Of a stretch of DNA of 64,000 nt, positions 1 through 8,214 are shown one piece after another; positions within the stretch are counted from its first letter, which is position 1; each line of letters starts with the position of its first letter. The position numbers and the translations under genes are program-made. The notes beneath the pieces are model-generated. The model had not been told where the DNA came from, ran no database searches, and was given only the letters and a program-made list of their open reading frames with translations. Source of the DNA: Eubacterium uniforme (GTDB lineage: Bacteria > Bacillota > Clostridia > Lachnospirales > Lachnospiraceae); contig NZ_FUXZ01000005.1 in assembly GCF_900167115.1 (NCBI RefSeq), positions 1 through 64,000 on the forward strand, written 5' to 3'.

Positions 1-242
1 GAACAATAACCGTTCTCCATGAAAGCAAACAGAATAACTTTTAGTAACTTTTCTGCATCACATCTTGGGCGACCTGTTTTGTAGCCTTTCCCTTCTACAA
101 AGTATGGTGTTAGGTCAATGTGATCCATTACATCACAAAAAGTATAAACCGGATCAGAAATATCAATTAATTTTTCGATAACCAATGGTAATTTTAGCTG
201 ACGTGCTGTATAATTATCATTGATATTTTTATTTTTTAGCAT
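1..242 (-). CDS. IS1182-family transposase, N-terminal part (cut by window edge)
   Basis: The reading frame starts at ATG 242-240 on the minus strand and runs off the window after about 80 codons. Its start (MLKNKNINDNYTARQLKLP) and the stretch DLTPYFVEGKGYKTGRPRCD followed by a KLLKVILFAFMENG helix match the DUF772 N-terminal region of IS1182/IS5-like transposases, which carries the DNA-binding part ahead of the DDE catalytic core. The catalytic domain is not in the window, so it cannot be said whether the element is active. Confidence 0.75.
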   Translation of the reverse strand, partial: MLKNKNINDNYTARQLKLPLVIEKLIDISDPVYTFCDVMDHIDLTPYFVEGKGYKTGRPRCDAEKLLKVILFAFMENGYC

Positions 243-256
243 AATTAATTATATCA

Positions 257-292
257 AAAAACGGCTATGAGCGCGAGCTCATAGCCGTTTTT
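257..292. terminator. perfect hairpin upstream of the transposase
   Basis: An 11-bp perfect stem (CGGCTATGAGC at 262-272 with its complement at 277-287) has a 4-nt loop and is flanked by A and T runs, so it could terminate transcription in either direction. Such a hairpin just inside an IS end would keep outside transcripts from entering the transposase gene. Confidence 0.6.
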
Positions 293-395
293 CTATTAGG
301 GGATTTTTTTTACAGCCCCTTTTAAAATGAAAAATTAAGATTAACAAATAGAAAAGTAAATCTAAAGAGAATATTAAATTAGCGGGTTGATTTTA

Positions 396-626
396 CTATT
401 TGTTTTCATAATGTTTTTTTATTTTTGGTAATAAACTATACCTTATTCCGTAATATAAAGAAATGGTATAAAAGATAAAAGAAATAAAGTATAAAGTCAA
501 AAGGACTTCTAAATGAAAGTTTTCGTTTATGTGTCTTAACATATATATTAATGTTGGGAAGAAGATTAAACTTCCAATTAGATAAAATATTAGCATAAGC
601 ATTAATTTCTTTTTATTTGTTTGCAT
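396..626 (-). CDS. small two-helix membrane protein, unknown function
   Basis: A 76-residue protein with two hydrophobic segments, about residues 8-29 and 38-60, ending in a basic tail (LLPKIKKHYENK), so probably an inner-membrane hairpin with its C-terminus inside. The start is supported by an AAAGG ribosome site nine bases upstream and by a near-perfect promoter at 668-696 reading towards it. It has no cysteines or catalytic motifs that I recognise. It sits between an IS end and a structured leader reading the other way, so it is transcribed alone. It could be a small stress- or toxin-type membrane peptide, but nothing here shows that. Confidence 0.6.
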   Translation of the reverse strand: MQTNKKKLMLMLIFYLIGSLIFFPTLIYMLRHINENFHLEVLLTLYFISFIFYTISLYYGIRYSLLPKIKKHYENK

Positions 627-667
627 TTTTTCGCCTTTCTTTGATGTGGATTTTTCAAACGTTCCAC

Positions 668-696
668 ATTATAGCACTATCATAGATTGGAGTCAA
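668..696 (-). promoter_or_regulatory. sigma-A promoter for the small membrane protein
   Basis: Minus-strand TTGACT (696-691), a 17-nt spacer and TATAAT (673-668). Predicted start of transcription is near 661, about 35 nt before the ATG. Confidence 0.7.
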
Positions 697-788
697 TGCT
701 AAAGAGGGGAGTTTGGTTACTAAAACGTTTAAGGAGAATTATTTGCCATGAAACCAAGAATTTGCTATATATAGTGAGGCTCAAACGA

Positions 789-816
789 TTGAAAGAATAA
801 TAAACTATGATATACT
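789..816 (+). promoter_or_regulatory. candidate sigma-A promoter for the secreted-protein leader
   Basis: TTGAAA (789-794), 16-nt spacer, TATACT (811-816). Transcription from about 823 would give a leader of roughly 285 nt before the gene at 1107. Confidence 0.5.
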
Positions 817-822
817 GAAAAA

Positions 823-1106
823 CGGCGTTAAAAGGAATTAGTTGTCAAACCGAGAAGACGACTGATGCAGTATTAATGTGCTAATGAAGATTCTCTTACA
901 GAGAATCTTTGACTCCGCTCAAAGCCGCGGAGGGCTCTCCTGATATAAAATCAGGAGTAGAAATAAGTGAATAGTGGGTTTCAACCATAAAAATTATGAA
1001 GTGAATAGTGGATAAAACTTTTGGTTTATTTAAAAAAATTCTGGGGATGACACCGGGAGCATAACTAATTCGGGGTAAGAATTTTTGAGATAAAACAGGA
1101 GTAGTT
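823..1106 (+). ncRNA. structured 5' leader of unknown class
   Basis: Three hairpins stand in a row: AGATTCTC with its complement (888-895/901-908), CTCCGC/GCGGAG (913-918/927-932) and CTCCTGA/TCAGGAG (937-943/951-957). An upstream pairing AGTTGTC/GACGACT (about 840-863) and a 13-base direct repeat AAGTGAATAGTGG (965-977 and 999-1011) complete the picture. It contains no ORF of useful length. I do not recognise a known riboswitch; a regulatory leader for the downstream secreted protein is an inference from its place between promoter and gene. Confidence 0.45.
965..1011 (+). repeat. 13-base direct repeat in the leader
   Basis: AAGTGAATAGTGG occurs at 965-977 and 999-1011, 34 bases apart, inside the structured leader of the secreted protein. 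Confidence 0.7.
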
Positions 1107-2894
1107 ATGAAACAGAAAAGGAATGGAGAAAACCTTAGTATAAAGGGATTATCAAAAAGGGTTGCGTGTGTGGTTACTTCGCTTAGTTTGGTTGTTGCGG
1201 GGTGGTCAATACATCAGGTTGAAACAAAAGCAGCTTATGCTGTTGATCAGTATAGTGTTAGAGTAAAAACTAAGGTTACAGACATTAGTGATACTGAGAC
1301 ACTTAATAATGTTGAAAATCCTGGAATGGGATTTTATAAGGGATTCAGAATGAATCTTACAGAAAATGGTGATGAATTAAAGGAAAAGGAGACTAATAAT
1401 CTTCTTCACTTTAGAGTTGATATTTCACATTTCTCACCATATTACAGAAAGCAAGCTGGTTTATCAGAACTTAGCAATTATCATATTAATGATAAGGCTC
1501 TTAATGCTTTAAGAACACAGCTTAAAAAGTGTAGGGATAATCATAGAACTGTAATCATCAGATTTGCTTATGATCCAGGTTACAATTCAGGAACAAGCTA
1601 TGAGCCTGAAAAGAGAGTAACAGTTGGTGGTAAGACATATGTGGTTGGTGATTCAGATTTAATTAATAAGCACCAGGAAGACTTAAGTGTTGTATTACAT
1701 GAATACAAGGATGTTATTATTGGATTAGAGGCAGGATTAATCGGTCAGTGGGGCGAAATGCATAGCTCGGAAAAGATGAAAACTGTTTATGATTCAAAGA
1801 ACAATAAAGTAGTTTCAGGTGCTGATCATTATAATAAGATTATTGGCAAATGGCTTGATTTATTAGATGATACTGAAATTCCAGTTTTAATCAGAAAAGT
1901 GGAAGATTATATTAATTTCGCAAATGCAAACAGCTTTAAGGGTAAGAATGTAAAGCATGAAAATGTTGGTGAGTACATTCCAACATCAGGCATGAAAGAG
2001 TATAATCTTGGATTCTTTAATGATTCATATCTTGGAAGCACAACGGACAGAGGAACATTTTCTAAACATGAGACTAGAGCTACAGCAATTAAGTGGCTTA
2101 AGAGTCAGACTAAGCATACATTGTATGGTGGAGAAATGGCTATTTGGGCACAAGATAAGAAACATAAAGAAATTAATAGATATAATACACTTAAGTTTAT
2201 TACAAAGGAAGCATTTGATACACATACATCATACCTTAACATAGGTTGGAACACTACTGCTTTAAATCAGTTAAAAGGTGATGAAGATAGTAGCGATTCA
2301 CTACTTAGGGATGATGCTAATGCAGGTAACTATGATGAAAATTATGAAGGCCAGAATGGTTATGTGTATTTAAGAAACCACATGGGTTATAGATATGTGG
2401 CTAGAGAAATTAAGCTTACAAAAGAAATAACAACATATGAAAATTTTGGCGTTGAAGCTAAGATTGAAAATGTTGGATTTGCTAATATTACAAGAACAAA
2501 GAAATTGAAGTTAATATTTGAGGATGCTAATGGTAAAACATATGAGTATCCATTATCGAAACTTAGTAGATCGAGAAATGAAAAAGTTGAGAATGGCGAT
2601 GTTAGAAATTGGTTATCAGATGATAAAAATACATCTGCTAACGAAGGCATGACAAAGTTCAAAGCTCAGGTTGATTTAAAGGATGACATGCCAAATGGTA
2701 CATATAAGGTTTACTTAAGAATCGCTGATAGTGATGATTCAAATGGACTTAATGGTTATCCTGTAAAATTTGCTAATAAGGGTAAGGGCGTTTCAAGAAA
2801 GAAAGCAGATGATAAAGGAATATGGAACGAAACCTTAGGAGCAAATTATTTCGGAAGTTTTACTATCTTAGATAGAAGTAAAATTATAAAGTAA
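1107..2894 (+). CDS. secreted DUF4874/DUF4832-family protein
   Basis: A 595-residue exported protein. Residues about 18-45 form a signal peptide (basic start, then VACVVTSLSLVVAGW) with a likely cleavage after AAYA. The mature part starts with the NPGMGFYKGF motif near residue 70 typical of DUF4874, followed by the LIGQWGEMHSS segment and a DUF4832-like C-terminal half ending in a beta-sandwich-like region (about 430-590). These two domains usually occur together in proteins thought to act on or bind cell-surface polysaccharides; a TIM-barrel-like fold is suspected for the first part. No cell-wall anchor or transmembrane tail is seen, so it is probably released. It is expressed alone from a long structured leader and ends at a strong bidirectional terminator. 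The enzymatic activity, if any, is not known. Confidence 0.75.
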   Translation: MKQKRNGENLSIKGLSKRVACVVTSLSLVVAGWSIHQVETKAAYAVDQYSVRVKTKVTDISDTETLNNVENPGMGFYKGFRMNLTENGDELKEKETNNLLHFRVDISHFSPYYRKQAGLSELSNYHINDKALNALRTQLKKCRDNHRTVIIRFAYDPGYNSGTSYEPEKRVTVGGKTYVVGDSDLINKHQEDLSVVLHEYKDVIIGLEAGLIGQWGEMHSSEKMKTVYDSKNNKVVSGADHYNKIIGKWLDLLDDTEIPVLIRKVEDYINFANANSFKGKNVKHENVGEYIPTSGMKEYNLGFFNDSYLGSTTDRGTFSKHETRATAIKWLKSQTKHTLYGGEMAIWAQDKKHKEINRYNTLKFITKEAFDTHTSYLNIGWNTTALNQLKGDEDSSDSLLRDDANAGNYDENYEGQNGYVYLRNHMGYRYVAREIKLTKEITTYENFGVEAKIENVGFANITRTKKLKLIFEDANGKTYEYPLSKLSRSRNEKVENGDVRNWLSDDKNTSANEGMTKFKAQVDLKDDMPNGTYKVYLRIADSDDSNGLNGYPVKFANKGKGVSRKKADDKGIWNETLGANYFGSFTILDRSKIIK

Positions 2895-2952
2895 ATAAAC
2901 TTGATGGGTTTTAATATAAATTCATTAAGTTTTATCTCTTAAACATAAACGC

Positions 2953-2988
2953 AAAAAGCAGGTTCTAGGATATCCTAGAACCTGTTTT
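2953..2988. terminator. bidirectional terminator between the secreted protein and lysR
   Basis: A perfect 26-base palindrome (2958-2983, CAGGTTCTAGGAT and its complement) is flanked by A5 and T4. It serves both convergent genes and overlaps the last codons of the LysR gene. Confidence 0.85.
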
Positions 2989-3886
2989 ACTTTGTAAGTT
3001 TTTCTAATATACTTATATATTCACTTGTAAGATTTGAAATTCTAGTTGAGTTTGGAAGTATGTACCCTATGTCCATGTAGTCTTCAACATTAAGAGGTCT
3101 GGCTACAATGTTAGGTCCATTAAGTTCTTCACTGATAACACCACTACAAATGGTATAACCATTCATACCGATAAGAAGGTTAAAAAGAGTTGCTCTGTCT
3201 TTAACAATTAGTTCCTTATCGCAGTCCACTGTACTTAGAATCTCCTCTGAAAAATAAAAAGAGTTATGGCTTCCCTGTTCATATGAAAGTCTAGGGTATG
3301 GCTTTAAATCCTCTAGTGTAAGAGATTTCTTTTTGGCAAGTGGAGAATCCTTACCAACAAATACATGAGGAGTAGCCTTAAATAAACTAGTAAAACTTAA
3401 ATTATTATCTCGAAGAGTTTTTTCAATAATAGTCTTATTAAAATCGTTAATATAAAGAATTCCAATTTCACTTCGTAGATGAGTAACGTCATCTATGATA
3501 TCGTAAGTCTCAGTTTCTCTCATGTGAAATTCGTATTTTTCGCCACCATATTTTTTCAAAAGTTCAACGAACCCTTCCACAGCAAATGAATAATGCTGCG
3601 AGGATACACAGAATCTCTGCTTTGAAAGAGATGTTCCTGTATATCTTTCGTCAATTAGATTTAATTGATCAAGAACCTGTCTTGCATATCCTAAGAATTC
3701 CTCACCTTCATTAGTTAGTTTAATTCCTTTTTTTGAACGTGAAAAAATTGTAATGTTATATTCTTTTTCGAGTTCTTGTATAGATGCAGTTAAACTAGGC
3801 TGAGCAATGAATAATTTTTTAGAGGCTTCTGTTATACTTCCTGCATCAGCAACAGCAATAATGTATTTTAATTGTTTGATTGTCAT
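2987..3886 (-). CDS. LysR-family transcriptional regulator, probable regulator of metE
   Basis: A 299-residue LysR-type protein. The N-terminal winged helix-turn-helix is clear (LKYIIAVADAGSITEASKKL, then AQPSLTASIQELEKE, residues about 5-45), followed by a linker helix and an effector-binding domain from about residue 90. It is transcribed divergently from metE across a 240-bp region that contains a LysR-type T-N11-A palindrome, the arrangement expected for control of the neighbour. In Proteobacteria the LysR protein MetR controls metE with homocysteine as coinducer; that this protein does the same is inferred from position only. The start is supported by AAAGGAG on the minus strand upstream of the ATG. 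Confidence 0.85.
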   Translation of the reverse strand: MTIKQLKYIIAVADAGSITEASKKLFIAQPSLTASIQELEKEYNITIFSRSKKGIKLTNEGEEFLGYARQVLDQLNLIDERYTGTSLSKQRFCVSSQHYSFAVEGFVELLKKYGGEKYEFHMRETETYDIIDDVTHLRSEIGILYINDFNKTIIEKTLRDNNLSFTSLFKATPHVFVGKDSPLAKKKSLTLEDLKPYPRLSYEQGSHNSFYFSEEILSTVDCDKELIVKDRATLFNLLIGMNGYTICSGVISEELNGPNIVARPLNVEDYMDIGYILPNSTRISNLTSEYISILEKLTK

Positions 3887-3946
3887 TATAGTCTCCTTTT
3901 ATAACAAATTATATACATAGATTATAGTGATAATTATACCATATTT

Positions 3947-3963
3947 CATAGAAAAAATCTATG
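3947..3963. promoter_or_regulatory. candidate LysR operator between lysR and metE
   Basis: A 6-bp perfect inverted repeat CATAGA-N5-TCTATG with a central T-N11-A (T3949, A3961), the signature of LysR-type binding sites. It lies 61 bp before the regulator's own start and just upstream of the metE promoter. Confidence 0.55.
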
Positions 3964-3985
3964 GATAAGATATGTTTTTTTGTAT

Positions 3986-4014
3986 TTTACCGCTTTACAA
4001 AAATAATTTATAAT
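3986..4014 (+). promoter_or_regulatory. metE promoter
   Basis: TTTACC (3986-3991), 17-nt spacer, perfect TATAAT (4009-4014). I saw no SAM riboswitch or T-box in the 110-nt leader, so control of metE probably rests on the LysR protein. Confidence 0.6.
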
Positions 4015-4126
4015 TTAAAATGAAATTAAGATACACAAGAAAAATTTATAGCAAAGTATCTTTGGTAAAATAATTATTTATAGAAACTTTTATGAAAAAT
4101 AATAAAATAGAAAGAAGGTAAATAAA

Positions 4127-6427
4127 ATGAAAACAGCAGTTATTGGTTTTCCTAGAATTGGAAAAGATAGAGAATTAAAATTTGCATCAGAAAAATATTT
4201 TAAAGGTGAAATTAGTGAAGAAGAATTAAAAAATGTTGCTAGTGAAATTAGAAAAGAAAATTTACTTGAACAGAGTAAGCAAGGAATTACATATATTCCA
4301 GTAAATGATTTTTCATTCTATGACAATGTATTAGATACAGCAGTATTGTTTAATGTTATTCCTAAAAGATACAAGGAATTAGGTTTATCAGAACTTGATA
4401 CTTATTTTGCGATGGCAAGAGGTTATCAGAAAGATAAAGGTAATGTAAAAGCTCTCGCTATGAAGAAATGGTTTAATACAAACTATCATTATATTGTTCC
4501 TGAATTTGAGGATGATACAAAGATTAAATTAAATGATGAAACTGTAATTGAAAGATATAAAGAAGCAGTTTCACTTGATATTGATGCAAAGGTTAATTTG
4601 ATTGGACCTTTTACATTCCTTAAATTAACAAAATTTGTTGGAAGTAAAACTATTGATGATGTTAAAGAAAAGTTAGTACTTGAGTATGTGAAACTTCTTA
4701 ATGATATTAAGGCTGCAGGTGGTAAGACAGTTTCAATTGATGAACCATATCTTGTTAGAGATTTAGATAGTAAGGATAAAGAATTATTTAATTACTTATA
4801 TGACATCATATTAAATAGTAATAGTGGTGTTAAGGTTATTTTACAGACATACTTTGGTGATGTAAGAGATATCTATGAGGATTTGATTAAGTTACCATTT
4901 GCTGGTATTGGTATTGATTTTGTTGAAGGTAAGGAATCATTAAATCTTATTAAAAAATATGGTTTCCCAACTGATAAGATTCTATTTGCTGGTCTTGTTA
5001 ATGGTAAAAATATTTGGAGAAATAATTACAGAAAGACAATAGATACATTTGAAGTAATCAAGAAAGTTCTCAAGAGTGATGAAAATATTGTGATTAGTAC
5101 ATCATGCTCACTTTTACATGTTCCATATACAACAGAGAGTGAAACTAAGTTACAGAAAGATTATATTGAACATTTTGCATTTGCTAAGGAAAAACTTGTT
5201 GAACTTAAGGAAATTGCTGCACTTGTAAAACTTGATGATTTTGCTCAGAAGGGTTCTAAGTGCTACAAGGATAACCAGGCATTACATGCAAGTAGAATTA
5301 ACAGCTTTGATAAGAAAGTTAAGGATAGAGTTTCAAAAATTAAAAAATCTGATTATGAGAGACTTCCTAAGTTTGAGGAAAGAGAAAAGATTCAGAAAGA
5401 AAAACTTGATTTACCATTGTTCCCAACTACAACAATTGGTTCGTTCCCACAGACAGCTGCGGTTAGAAAGAATAGAAGAGATTATAAGAATGGTGTTATT
5501 TCCAAGGAACAGTATATTAAATTTAATAAAGAAAAAATTGCTAAATGTATTGCACTTCAGGAAGAAATTGGTCTCGATGTTTTAGTACATGGTGAATATG
5601 AAAGAAATGACATGGTTGAATATTTCGGTGAGCATTTATCAGGTTATGTATTCACTGAAAAAGCTTGGGTTCAATCATATGGAACAAGATGTGTTAAACC
5701 ACCTATTATCTGGGGTGATGTTTCAAGAAAGGAAAGCATTACAGTAGAGTGGAGTAAGTTCGCTAAGCAGTGTACAACTAAGAAAGTTAAAGGTATGCTT
5801 ACAGGCCCTGTTACAATCCTTAACTGGTCATTCCCTAGAGAAGATATAACAATTAAGGAAAGTGTACTTCAGATTGCACTCGCAATTAGAGATGAAGTAC
5901 TTGACCTTGAAGCAAATGGTATCGAAATCATTCAGATTGATGAGGCTGCTCTTCGTGAAAAGCTTCCACTTAGAAAGTCAGACTGGTATAGTGAATATCT
6001 TGATTTCGCAATTCCTGCATTTAGACTTGTTCATAGTGGCGTAAAACCAGAAACACAGATTCATACACATATGTGCTATAGTGAATTTACAGATATTATT
6101 CCTGCAATTGATGCAATGGATGCAGATGTTATTACATTTGAGGCTTCAAGATCTGACTTACAGATTCTTGATTCACTTAAAGAAAATAACTTTAAAACAG
6201 AAGTTGGCCCTGGTGTATATGACATTCATAGCCCACGTGTACCTTCAGTTGAAGAAATCGTTAATGCTCTTAACTTAATGAGAGAAAAACTTGATGATAA
6301 TAAACTTTGGGTAAACCCAGACTGTGGTCTTAAGACTAGAGGAGATAAAGAAACTAAAGAAAGCTTAATCAACCTCGTTCTTGCAGCTAAAGAAGTAAGA
6401 GCGCAGGATGAACAGAAAGCAGTATAA
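4127..6427 (+). CDS. metE: cobalamin-independent methionine synthase
   Basis: MetE moves the methyl group of 5-methyltetrahydropteroyl-triglutamate to homocysteine, the last step of methionine synthesis, in the cytosol. At 766 residues it has the full family length with both barrels: the N-terminal one opens with VIGFPRIGKDRELK and the C-terminal catalytic one starts near residue 425 with LFPTTTIGSFPQT. Zinc ligands are visible in HTHMCYSEF (His and Cys), the Glu of ITFEASRSD and the Cys of NPDCGLKTR. RBS AGAAGG stands upstream of the ATG. It is monocistronic, divergent from the LysR regulator and followed by a terminator. The organism can therefore make methionine without vitamin B12. Confidence 0.97.
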   Translation: MKTAVIGFPRIGKDRELKFASEKYFKGEISEEELKNVASEIRKENLLEQSKQGITYIPVNDFSFYDNVLDTAVLFNVIPKRYKELGLSELDTYFAMARGYQKDKGNVKALAMKKWFNTNYHYIVPEFEDDTKIKLNDETVIERYKEAVSLDIDAKVNLIGPFTFLKLTKFVGSKTIDDVKEKLVLEYVKLLNDIKAAGGKTVSIDEPYLVRDLDSKDKELFNYLYDIILNSNSGVKVILQTYFGDVRDIYEDLIKLPFAGIGIDFVEGKESLNLIKKYGFPTDKILFAGLVNGKNIWRNNYRKTIDTFEVIKKVLKSDENIVISTSCSLLHVPYTTESETKLQKDYIEHFAFAKEKLVELKEIAALVKLDDFAQKGSKCYKDNQALHASRINSFDKKVKDRVSKIKKSDYERLPKFEEREKIQKEKLDLPLFPTTTIGSFPQTAAVRKNRRDYKNGVISKEQYIKFNKEKIAKCIALQEEIGLDVLVHGEYERNDMVEYFGEHLSGYVFTEKAWVQSYGTRCVKPPIIWGDVSRKESITVEWSKFAKQCTTKKVKGMLTGPVTILNWSFPREDITIKESVLQIALAIRDEVLDLEANGIEIIQIDEAALREKLPLRKSDWYSEYLDFAIPAFRLVHSGVKPETQIHTHMCYSEFTDIIPAIDAMDADVITFEASRSDLQILDSLKENNFKTEVGPGVYDIHSPRVPSVEEIVNALNLMREKLDDNKLWVNPDCGLKTRGDKETKESLINLVLAAKEVRAQDEQKAV

Positions 6428-6455
6428 AATTAGAAAAAGTAGAAGGTTAAATATA

Positions 6456-6507
6456 GATCCGTTAATTAGATTGAGTATTACTTGATCTGGTTAACGGATT
6501 TTTATTA
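6456..6507 (+). terminator. metE terminator
   Basis: Stem GATCCGTTAA (6456-6465) with TTAACGGATT (6491-6500), a long loop with further pairing, then a T-rich tract. Confidence 0.7.
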
Positions 6508-6608
6508 TATATTCCATTTTTTATGTTTGGAGTAATATGAGTGTTTAGTTTTTTTGCTTTGAATACTTTACTATGAATAGCAAAATGTGGTATTATTTTA
6601 AACAGTGT

Positions 6609-6658
6609 TAGAAGGTTCGGAAAGTCTTCTAAATTTATAAATTCACATGGGGTGAATT
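6609..6658 (+). promoter_or_regulatory. two small hairpins ahead of trpB2
   Basis: TAGAAG/CTTCTA (6609-6614/6626-6631) and AATTCAC/GTGAATT (6640-6646/6652-6658). The second ends only one base before the GGAAGGAG ribosome site, so it could modulate translation. No Trp-rich leader peptide or T-box is visible. Confidence 0.35.
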
Positions 6659-6674
6659 CGGAAGGAGTTACATT

Positions 6675-8042
6675 ATGACAGAAATACCATACAAGATTTA
6701 TCTTGAAGAAAACGAAATGCCTAAGGAATGGTATAACGTACGTGCTGACATGAAGAAGAAACCAGCACCAATTTTAAATCCAGGAACATTACAGCCTGTT
6801 ACAATAGATGAGTTATCACATATCTTTTGTACAGAACTTGCTAAACAGGAACTTGATGATACTACACCTTATTTTGAAATTCCTGAAGAAATTAGAAATT
6901 TCTATAAGATGTATAGACCATCACCACTTGTTAGGGCTTATTGCTTAGAAAAGAAACTTGGAACACCTGCTCACATTTATTATAAGTTCGAAGGTAATAA
7001 TACATCAGGATCTCATAAGTTAAATTCAGCAATTGCTCAGGCATATTATGCTAAGAAGCAGGGACTTAAGGGTGTTACAACAGAAACTGGTGCAGGTCAG
7101 TGGGGTACAGCTCTTTCAATGGCTTGTTCATATTTTGATTTAGATTGTCAGGTTTATATGGTTAAAGTTTCGTATGAACAGAAACCATTTAGACGTGAAG
7201 TTATGAGAACATATGGTGCGAAGGTTACACCTTCACCATCTATGGAAACTGAAATCGGTAAGAAGATTAACGCTGAATTTCCTGGTACTACAGGAAGTTT
7301 AGGATGCGCAATTTCTGAAGCTGTAGAAGCTGCTACAACTCAGGAAGGTTATAGATATGTTTTAGGTTCTGTATTATCACAGGTACTTTTACATCAGTCA
7401 GTTATCGGTCTTGAAACAAAGGCTGCACTTGATAAATATGGTATTAAGGCAGATATGATTATCGGCTGTGCAGGTGGTGGATCAAATCTTGGTGGTCTTA
7501 TCTCACCATTTGCTGGAGAAGTCTTAAGAGGTGAAGCTAATTACGATATTATCGCAGTTGAGCCAGCATCTTGTCCATCTCTTACAAGAGGTAAATATGC
7601 ATATGACTTCTGTGATACTGGTAAGGTTTGCCCACTCGCTAAGATGTACACACTTGGTAGTGGATTTATTCCTTCAGCAAATCATGCTGGCGGTCTTAGA
7701 TACCACGGCATGAGTAGTGTTGTTTCAGAACTTTACGATCAGGGCATCTTAAGAGCAACAAGTGTTGAACAGACTAAGGTATTTGAAGCTGCTCAGATGT
7801 TCGCTAGAGTAGAAGGTATCCTACCAGCGCCAGAAAGTAGTCATGCAATTAGAGTTGCTATTGATGAGGCACTTAAGTGTAAAGAAACTGGTGAGGCTAA
7901 GAATATTGTATTTGGTCTTACAGGTACAGGATATTTTGATATGGTTGCATATCAGAAGTTTAATGATGGTGAAATGTCAGATTACATCCCAACAGATGCT
8001 GATCTAGAGAAGTCACTTTCAACATTACCAAAGGTAGATTAG
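6675..8042 (+). CDS. trpB2: TrpB2-type tryptophan synthase beta subunit
   Basis: A PLP enzyme of the TrpB-like (COG1350, trpB_rel) branch that joins serine to indole. It has 455 residues, longer than classical TrpB (about 400) because of the TrpB2 N-terminal extension. The PLP-binding Lys is in GSHKLNSA (about residue 115), followed by ETGAGQWG and the glycine-rich phosphate loop CAGGGSNLGG (about 268). There is no trpA or other trp gene next to it. TrpB2 proteins do not couple well to TrpA and are thought to rescue free indole, so a salvage role fits its isolated position with its own strong terminator. The start has a perfect GGAAGGAG ribosome site. Confidence 0.93.
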   Translation: MTEIPYKIYLEENEMPKEWYNVRADMKKKPAPILNPGTLQPVTIDELSHIFCTELAKQELDDTTPYFEIPEEIRNFYKMYRPSPLVRAYCLEKKLGTPAHIYYKFEGNNTSGSHKLNSAIAQAYYAKKQGLKGVTTETGAGQWGTALSMACSYFDLDCQVYMVKVSYEQKPFRREVMRTYGAKVTPSPSMETEIGKKINAEFPGTTGSLGCAISEAVEAATTQEGYRYVLGSVLSQVLLHQSVIGLETKAALDKYGIKADMIIGCAGGGSNLGGLISPFAGEVLRGEANYDIIAVEPASCPSLTRGKYAYDFCDTGKVCPLAKMYTLGSGFIPSANHAGGLRYHGMSSVVSELYDQGILRATSVEQTKVFEAAQMFARVEGILPAPESSHAIRVAIDEALKCKETGEAKNIVFGLTGTGYFDMVAYQKFNDGEMSDYIPTDADLEKSLSTLPKVD

Positions 8043-8044
8043 TA

Positions 8045-8076
8045 AGTTGCGGCAATAGCCGCAACTTTTTTTATTT
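8045..8076 (+). terminator. trpB2 terminator
   Basis: Perfect 9-bp stem AGTTGCGGC (8045-8053) and GCCGCAACT (8058-8066), AATA loop, then a T-rich tract. Confidence 0.92.
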
Positions 8077-8102
8077 TTAAGTAAAAATTAAGGTTTGCTC
8101 AA

Positions 8103-8131
8103 TTGACTTGACAATACAAATATAATATAAT
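8103..8131 (+). promoter_or_regulatory. promoter of the pur operon
   Basis: TTGACT (8103-8108), 17-nt spacer, perfect TATAAT (8126-8131). A second TTGACA overlaps at 8108-8113 but is too close to the -10. No purine riboswitch is seen in the short leader. Confidence 0.75.
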
Positions 8132-8168
8132 GAAAGTTGTTGTTTTAGGCGTATGAAAAGGAGAGAAA

Positions 8169-8195
8169 ATGACAAAACAATTAGAAGTCGAGTAG
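8169..8195 (+). CDS. possible 8-codon leader peptide before purE
   Basis: ATG at 8169 follows an AAGGAGAG ribosome site and encodes MTKQLEVE before TAG; the purE ribosome site AAAGGAG starts six bases later. This could be a leader peptide that delivers ribosomes to purE. It is too short to call on composition and may be chance. Confidence 0.3.
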   Translation: MTKQLEVE

Positions 8196-8214
8196 TTGAA
8201 AGGAGATTTTTGTT

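Larger units (their letters stand above)
1..319 (-). mobile_element. left end of an IS1182-like insertion sequence (partial)
   Basis: The transposase start, a perfect 11-bp hairpin upstream of it and a GC-bounded end (minus strand GGGGCTGTAAAAAAAATCCCC split as GGGGCTG, A-run, TCCCC; plus-strand 299-319) look like the left end of an IS1182-type element that continues beyond base 1. The GGGGCTG start resembles IS1182-family termini, but the other end and the target duplication are outside the window, so the boundary at about 319 is an inference. Confidence 0.55.
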
